A stretch of 5,945 bases of DNA, taken from the NCBI GenBank assembly GCA_028717325.1, contig JAQUOB010000084.1:1-5945 (forward strand), given 5' to 3'. Within the stretch, counting starts at the first letter, position 1, and every line of letters begins with the position of its first letter. Positions 1 through 4,053 of this stretch are shown here, piece by piece. Under the pieces are notes generated by a model, which was given only the letters and a program-made list of their open reading frames with translations, had not been told where the DNA came from and made no database searches. The DNA is from Candidatus Margulisiibacteriota bacterium. GTDB lineage: Bacteria > Margulisbacteria > WOR-1 > O2-12-FULL-45-9 > XYB2-FULL-48-7. Both the position numbers and the translations under genes were made by a program.

Positions 1-1
1 G

Positions 2-142
2 ATCGTGACCATCACATTCCTGGCCATAACATTTTATATGGGAATAACCACGGCGCCGTTAGCCCGTCACCGGCTGTTTGCCTACATCACGATCGCTTTA
101 GCTTTGTTCCACGCGTTACTGGGGATATTGCTCTTTTTATAG
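2..142 (+). CDS. C-terminal end of a small integral membrane protein (5' truncated)
   Basis: The frame starting at base 2 is open from the window edge to TAG at 140-142 and gives 46 residues. They are strongly hydrophobic and form two likely membrane helices: roughly residues 1-20 (starting IVTITFLAITFYMG) and 27-46 (ending HALLGILLFL). A short polar turn with Arg-His-Arg (residues 22-24) separates them. The hydrophobic pattern and the 10-nt gap to the next start codon show that this is the coding frame; frame 1 reads as a His/Pro-rich peptide with no such character. I do not recognise the family, and the missing N-terminus prevents a functional call. Tight spacing to the deacetylase suggests co-transcription and perhaps a cell-envelope role, which is inference. 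Confidence 0.7.
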   Translation: MVTITFLAITFYMGITTAPLARHRLFAYITIALALFHALLGILLFL

Positions 143-152
143 AGCAGAGAGA

Positions 153-1028
153 ATGAGACGCAAAAAAAACAAACCCTTATTTTGTCTAACATTGTTATTG
201 GTTTTAATACTCTTTTCAATTGCCCTAAATGGTTGTCAGGTTGCCGCCAAGAAAAAACTAAAATATCGGCTGGGAAAACAGGTTTCGGAACAAACTCTGC
301 TTGACAGTTATTGGCGAAACGCCAGGCGAGAGGTCGATAAAAGTGTGCTGTCGCTCTTGGTGCAGGATCGCGCGGAATTGCGGCGGGGTATCAGATATCA
401 CAAATTTTTCCGCGGCAGCTTCTTGAAGAAAAAAATTGCGCTCACCTTTGATGACGGGCCGCACCCTTATTTCACGCCTTTCCTGCTTGAAATACTGAAG
501 AAATATGATGTGAAGGGAACTTTCTTTTTAGTCGGTGAGATGGCAGAGCGGTACCCGGCGCTGATCAGGGCCGAAGCATCGGCCGGCCACGGCATCGGTA
601 ACCATACTTATGATCATGTCAACCTGACTAAGGTTTCGAGCGAGGATGCGGCAACCGAGATCGAGGCCTGCGGTGACGTAATCGAATCAATAACCGGCAA
701 ACGTCCCCATCTTTTTCGTCCGCCGGGCGGCGACTATAATACTCCCGTGCTCATGGCGGCTGAAACGCTTGGTTATGCTGTGGTGCTCTGGACCGACAAT
801 GCCGGCGATTGGTTGAGCCCGGGAAAAGGGGTCATTGAACGAAAAGTCCTCGATCGGATTTCGAACGGCGGCATTATCCTGATGCACGACGGCATTCAGC
901 AAACAATAGATATTCTGCCGCAAATCCTGACCATCCTGAAGCGCGAGGGCTATCAATTTGTGACGATCGATGAAATGATGCCGGAAAGTTACATCCCCAG
1001 TTTAGAAGTCAACCCTGCCGACTTATGA
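153..1028 (+). CDS. Polysaccharide deacetylase (NodB / carbohydrate esterase 4 family), probable lipoprotein
   Basis: This 291-residue protein has all the CE4 motifs. TFDDGP at 98-103 supplies the catalytic base Asp100 and metal ligand Asp101. HTYDH at 151-155 supplies metal ligands His151 and His155. RPPGGDYN lies at 189-196, Asp219-Trp220 forms the next motif, and LMHDG at 243-247 contains the catalytic His245. CE4 enzymes use a divalent metal to remove N-acetyl groups from peptidoglycan, chitin-like or exopolysaccharide substrates. The N-terminus is MRRKKNK, then a hydrophobic stretch (about 9-25), then ALNGC with Cys28. This fits a lipoprotein signal, although Asn before Gly is not the usual lipobox residue. 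A basic segment of about 60 residues precedes the catalytic domain. The start at 153 is chosen because it gives the intact signal. Its ribosome site is weak (AGAGAGA abutting the ATG), so translation may be coupled to the upstream gene, whose stop is 10 nt away. The substrate cannot be told from sequence. Confidence 0.92.
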   Translation: MRRKKNKPLFCLTLLLVLILFSIALNGCQVAAKKKLKYRLGKQVSEQTLLDSYWRNARREVDKSVLSLLVQDRAELRRGIRYHKFFRGSFLKKKIALTFDDGPHPYFTPFLLEILKKYDVKGTFFLVGEMAERYPALIRAEASAGHGIGNHTYDHVNLTKVSSEDAATEIEACGDVIESITGKRPHLFRPPGGDYNTPVLMAAETLGYAVVLWTDNAGDWLSPGKGVIERKVLDRISNGGIILMHDGIQQTIDILPQILTILKREGYQFVTIDEMMPESYIPSLEVNPADL

Positions 1029-1065
1029 TCTGATCAGGCTTGCCAAGGCTGTCTAAATCAACTTA

Positions 1066-3570
1066 TTAATCAAACCCGAACTTCCTGATAAACCAGACTT
1101 TCACTATTTGGACCAGGTAAAGGTAGACGGCCACCATCAGGAACATGAGCACAAAATAGAGGAGCGGTGGCACTACAAAACCAAGAGGGGCGGCCAGCGG
1201 CGAAAAGACGATGCCGAACCCTGCCGTGACAATCAGGATCGAGGTCAGCATCAGGAAGAGGCTCGGCCAGCTCTCAATGAAAGGGACCTTGCCGGTGCGG
1301 ATGACGTAGATGACGAGGGTTTGCGTCGTCAACGATTCGAGGAACCAGCCGGTATGGAATAAGGGTTGTGAGGCGTGAAAAATAAAGAGCATCATGCCGA
1401 AAGTCGCGAAATCAAAGATCGAGCTGACCGGGCCGATTATGACCATAAAGTACTTGATCAGTTTAAGGTTCCAGAGCCTTAGTATTAGCGTATAATCATT
1501 GTCAACCTCATCGGACGGAACCCCGACCTGTGACAGGTCATAGAGAAAATTATTTAATAAGATCTGAATTGGCAGCATCGGCAGAAAAGGCAGAAACAGG
1601 GTGGCACCCGTCATGCTGAGCATATTCCCGAAATTGGAGCTTGCTCCCATCTTGACATATTTAGTGATGTTGCCGAACGTCTTGCGGCCTTCCATCACGG
1701 CATCCTTCAACACCCGCAAGCTTTTTCTCAAAAGAATAATATCCGCCAATTCTTTGGCGATATCCGCGGCGTTATTAACGGAGATGCCGACATCGGCAAC
1801 CCTTAAGGCGGCGCCGTCATTGATTCCGTCCCCGAGAAAGCCAACTGTTCGATTTTCTCTCTGCAAGGCAATGATGATCCGCTCTTTTTGCGCCGGGTTC
1901 AGGCGGACAAAGATAGTCGTTTTATTAACCAGGTCTTTGAGCTCCGGGTCCGAAGCCTGATCGACCGCTTCGGGGCCGGCCAGTCCTTGAATGTCCAGCT
2001 CGATCTCACTGCAGATCTTGCGCGTCACCAGTTCGTTATCACCGGTCAGGATTTTTAACTCAACCCCCATTTTGCGCAGAGCCGCGATCGCCTCTTTGGC
2101 CGATGGTTTGGGCGGGTCAAGAAAAGCCACGTAGCCTTTGAGCACCAAAGCCTTTTCATCTTCTCTAGTAAAGGCCGTTTTGCTCTTTTCCACGTCCTTG
2201 TAGGCCACGGCCAGCACGCGAAAGCCCTCGGCGCTGAGCGAATCATATTCCTTTTTGAGTTCCTCAATAACCGACGGATGCACCGGATGGAGAGCGCCGT
2301 CCAATTCATAGCTGTCGCAGCGGGCAAAGATCTCTTCCGGCGCTCCTTTGGCGATCAGTCGGTGATGAGCGTTATAATCAACGACGACCGACATTATCCT
2401 GCGCTGGAAGTCAAAGGGGATTTCGTCAATTTTCTTGAACTGTTTGACCAATAATTTTTCATACTTCAGAATGGCCTTGTCCAGCAGATTTTTGAGCCCC
2501 GTCTGGTAATAACTGTTAATGTAGGCCTGTACCAGGACGGACTGGTCCTCCCTGCCTTTTACGTCACAATGTTTTTCAAGGACGATCTTGTCCAGCGTCA
2601 GCGTTCCGGTCTTGTCGGTGCAGAGCACATCCATCGCGCCAAAATTCTGGATCGAACTCAAGCGCTTGACGATAACTTCTTTCTTGGCCATGGCCATCGC
2701 GCCCCGCGAGAGATTGACCGTTACGATCATCGGTAGCATCTCGGGCGTCAGGCCGACCGCTACCGCTATCGCGAAGAGGAAGGATTCGAGCAGGTTGCCC
2801 TTAAGGAAAAAGTTGACAACAAAAATGAACACCACCAAAACGGACATGAAACGGATCATCAGCCAGGTAAATTCATTGATCCCTTTATCAAAGCTGGTCG
2901 GCGGCGGGGCGGAAACTATCGCGCTGGCCATTTCTCCGAACCTGGTGGCCAGGCCCGTCTTAACGACCACTCCCATCGCGGTGCCGCTGACAATGCTTGA
3001 GCCCATATAGGCGGCGTTTGCCAGCGGGTCATCCGAGCATTTTTCAACCGGCAGGGACTCGCCGGTCAAAGAAGCTTGATTGACGAACAGGTCCTTACAG
3101 GAAATTATTCGGATATCGGCCGGGACCATGTCACCGGCCGAGAGATCGACAATGTCGCCCCTGACTATCTGCGCCAGTTTGACTTCTCTTGGCCGGCCGC
3201 CGCGAACAACGGTAGCCGTTGTCCTGACCATCTCCCTGAGTTTCTCCGCTTCTTTACCGGCGCGGTATTCCTGAAAAAACGAAAGAAAGACGCTCAAGAC
3301 CGCCATCATCAGCACCAGCAGGGCGCTGATCTGCTCGCCAAAGAAAAGCGAAAATCCGGCGATGATCAGCAAAACAACAACCAGGGGGTTCATGAAGCGA
3401 GAAAGGATTTGGGCCGGAATGCTTTTTTCTTTTCTGACGACCGGCCGGTTCAAGCCATAGAGTTTCAGCCGCTTCTGGACCTCTTCTTCAGGCAGACCTT
3501 TTTCCGAGGTCTTCAGCTCATCAAAAACCTCTGCCAACGACGATTTGAAATAATCAATCATGCTGTCCAT
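1066..3570 (-). CDS. mgtA: Magnesium-transporting P-type ATPase (MgtA/MgtB, P3B type)
   Basis: The 834-residue protein is an inner-membrane pump that uses ATP to import Mg2+. P-type landmarks appear in order: cation-ATPase N-terminal segment (about 8-45), TGES actuator motif (169-172), DKTGTLT with phosphorylated Asp319 (319-325), KGAP nucleotide-binding motif (408-411), TGD (509-511) and GDGIND hinge (580-585). MgtA-type features are LTPEMLP in M4 (274-280), IQNFGAMDVLCTDK before the phosphorylation site, YQTGLKNLLD (355-364), SSNFGNM (644-650), LPFLPMLP (660-667) and GPVSSIFD (713-720). About ten membrane helices are visible: two pairs before the catalytic domain and six after residue 645. 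It is somewhat shorter than enterobacterial MgtA (about 900), mainly at the N-terminus. The hinge reads GDGINDGAAL instead of the usual GDGINDAPAL. The start is Met1 at 3570; Met4 (3561) is possible because neither has a well-spaced ribosome site. It is transcribed alone, divergent from rimI and convergent with the deacetylase. Confidence 0.95.
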   Translation of the reverse strand: MDSMIDYFKSSLAEVFDELKTSEKGLPEEEVQKRLKLYGLNRPVVRKEKSIPAQILSRFMNPLVVVLLIIAGFSLFFGEQISALLVLMMAVLSVFLSFFQEYRAGKEAEKLREMVRTTATVVRGGRPREVKLAQIVRGDIVDLSAGDMVPADIRIISCKDLFVNQASLTGESLPVEKCSDDPLANAAYMGSSIVSGTAMGVVVKTGLATRFGEMASAIVSAPPPTSFDKGINEFTWLMIRFMSVLVVFIFVVNFFLKGNLLESFLFAIAVAVGLTPEMLPMIVTVNLSRGAMAMAKKEVIVKRLSSIQNFGAMDVLCTDKTGTLTLDKIVLEKHCDVKGREDQSVLVQAYINSYYQTGLKNLLDKAILKYEKLLVKQFKKIDEIPFDFQRRIMSVVVDYNAHHRLIAKGAPEEIFARCDSYELDGALHPVHPSVIEELKKEYDSLSAEGFRVLAVAYKDVEKSKTAFTREDEKALVLKGYVAFLDPPKPSAKEAIAALRKMGVELKILTGDNELVTRKICSEIELDIQGLAGPEAVDQASDPELKDLVNKTTIFVRLNPAQKERIIIALQRENRTVGFLGDGINDGAALRVADVGISVNNAADIAKELADIILLRKSLRVLKDAVMEGRKTFGNITKYVKMGASSNFGNMLSMTGATLFLPFLPMLPIQILLNNFLYDLSQVGVPSDEVDNDYTLILRLWNLKLIKYFMVIIGPVSSIFDFATFGMMLFIFHASQPLFHTGWFLESLTTQTLVIYVIRTGKVPFIESWPSLFLMLTSILIVTAGFGIVFSPLAAPLGFVVPPLLYFVLMFLMVAVYLYLVQIVKVWFIRKFGFD

Positions 3571-3579
3571 AGCCCTAAG

Positions 3580-3608
3580 ATTATTGCCTGTTTTGCTAAA
3601 TGAGTCAA
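3580..3608 (-). promoter_or_regulatory. Predicted sigma70-type promoter for mgtA
   Basis: Read on the minus strand, TTGACT (3608-3603) is followed by exactly 17 nt and then AATAAT (3585-3580). Each hexamer matches the consensus at five of six positions. Standard geometry places transcription start near 3573, only about 3 nt before the chosen ATG at 3570. The mRNA would therefore be almost leaderless from Met1, or have about 12 nt before Met4. The -35 hexamer overlaps the region where the divergent rimI promoter would have its own -35 contact. Confidence 0.65.
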
Positions 3609-3621
3609 CTTCGGCAATTTA

Positions 3622-3630
3622 TGATATAAT
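3622..3630 (+). promoter_or_regulatory. Predicted extended -10 promoter for rimI-metH
   Basis: TGATATAAT (3622-3630) is a perfect extended -10 element (TGn before TATAAT). No good -35 lies 16-18 nt upstream; the candidates there are parts of TGAGTCA at 3601-3607. This fits extended -10 promoters, which need no strong -35. With T3630 at position -7, +1 falls on A3637, the first base of the rimI start codon. The sequence between is an AT-rich run of T. Confidence 0.65.
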
Positions 3631-3636
3631 TTTTTT

Positions 3637-4053
3637 ATGATCACGATCTCGCCGATGAAAGACAAGGATATCGCCGCGGTGGTGGAGATAGAGAAGCTTT
3701 GCTTCAAATTCCCCAAGCCCGAATCGATCTTTCGCGAGGACGAGCATAAATACTTGGTGGGGAAAGACGAGGCCGGCCGGATCGCCGGCTATATCGGCGT
3801 GGAAAAGATACTTGACGAAGTCCATATCATCAACATGGCCGTGCATCCCGATTTCCGCGGGCAGGGGGTCGGCAAACGACTGATGCAGCATGTCTTAAAC
3901 GATGAAGAGGTCTTTTTCCTCGAAGTCAGGGTTTCCAACGAGACGGCGAAAAATATTTACCAAAAATACGGTTTTAAAGTCATCAATACGAGGAAAGCTT
4001 ATTATCCCGACGGCGAAGACGCCTATGTGATGAGGAGGATCCCGGGTGAGTAG
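3637..4053 (+). CDS. rimI: RimI-type GNAT family N-acetyltransferase
   Basis: This 138-residue protein is a single GNAT domain that uses acetyl-CoA. The pyrophosphate-binding motif A is VHPDFRGQGVGKRLM (69-83), with R-G-Q-G-V-G at 74-79. LEVRVSN (95-101) aligns with the LEVRASN block of E. coli RimI, making Glu96 the likely general base (E. coli Glu103). NIYQKYGF (106-113) contains Tyr108, matching the general acid Tyr115. The tail with KAYYPDGEDAYVM (120-132) matches the NYYPT...EDA signature of RimI, which acetylates the N-terminus of ribosomal protein S18 and sometimes other proteins. It is about ten residues shorter than E. coli RimI, mostly between motif A and LEVR. The start at 3637 has no Shine-Dalgarno sequence and coincides with the predicted transcription start; the next in-frame ATG (3655) would remove the first strand and has no ribosome site either. 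The 3' end overlaps metH by 8 nt. The exact substrate is unproven. Confidence 0.85.
   Translation: MITISPMKDKDIAAVVEIEKLCFKFPKPESIFREDEHKYLVGKDEAGRIAGYIGVEKILDEVHIINMAVHPDFRGQGVGKRLMQHVLNDEEVFFLEVRVSNETAKNIYQKYGFKVINTRKAYYPDGEDAYVMRRIPGE
4033..4038 (+). promoter_or_regulatory. Strong ribosome binding site for metH inside rimI
   Basis: AGGAGG, the full Shine-Dalgarno core, lies 7 nt before the GTG at 4046. It lies within the rimI codons for the Arg-Arg-Ile end. It decides the metH start: GTG at 4046 and not the later in-frame GTG at 4067, which has no such site. It also implies that ribosomes finishing rimI can reinitiate on metH. Confidence 0.85.

Noticed and set aside
1030..1050. Palindrome CTGATCAG (1030-1037) and interrupted inverted repeat AGGCTTGCCAAGGCT (1036-1050) between the convergent deacetylase and mgtA genes, considered as a bidirectional terminator.
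   Set aside because: The second stem has a one-base loop and G-G mismatches, and neither strand has a run of T after it, so it does not meet intrinsic terminator criteria.
2084..2091. GCGATCGC, the HIP1 octamer abundant in cyanobacteria.
   Set aside because: Only this copy was noticed, inside mgtA, at a Ala-Ile-Ala coding position. A single copy does not support a cyanobacterial origin.
3076..3603. Open frame of 175 codons on the plus strand opposite mgtA.
   Set aside because: It is antisense to the conserved N-terminal part of mgtA, has a Gln/His/Arg-rich composition without a recognisable domain, and no ribosome site was apparent.
3631..3636. T run before rimI, considered as the tail of a terminator.
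   Set aside because: No GC-rich hairpin precedes it; it is better explained as the segment between the -10 element and the start codon.
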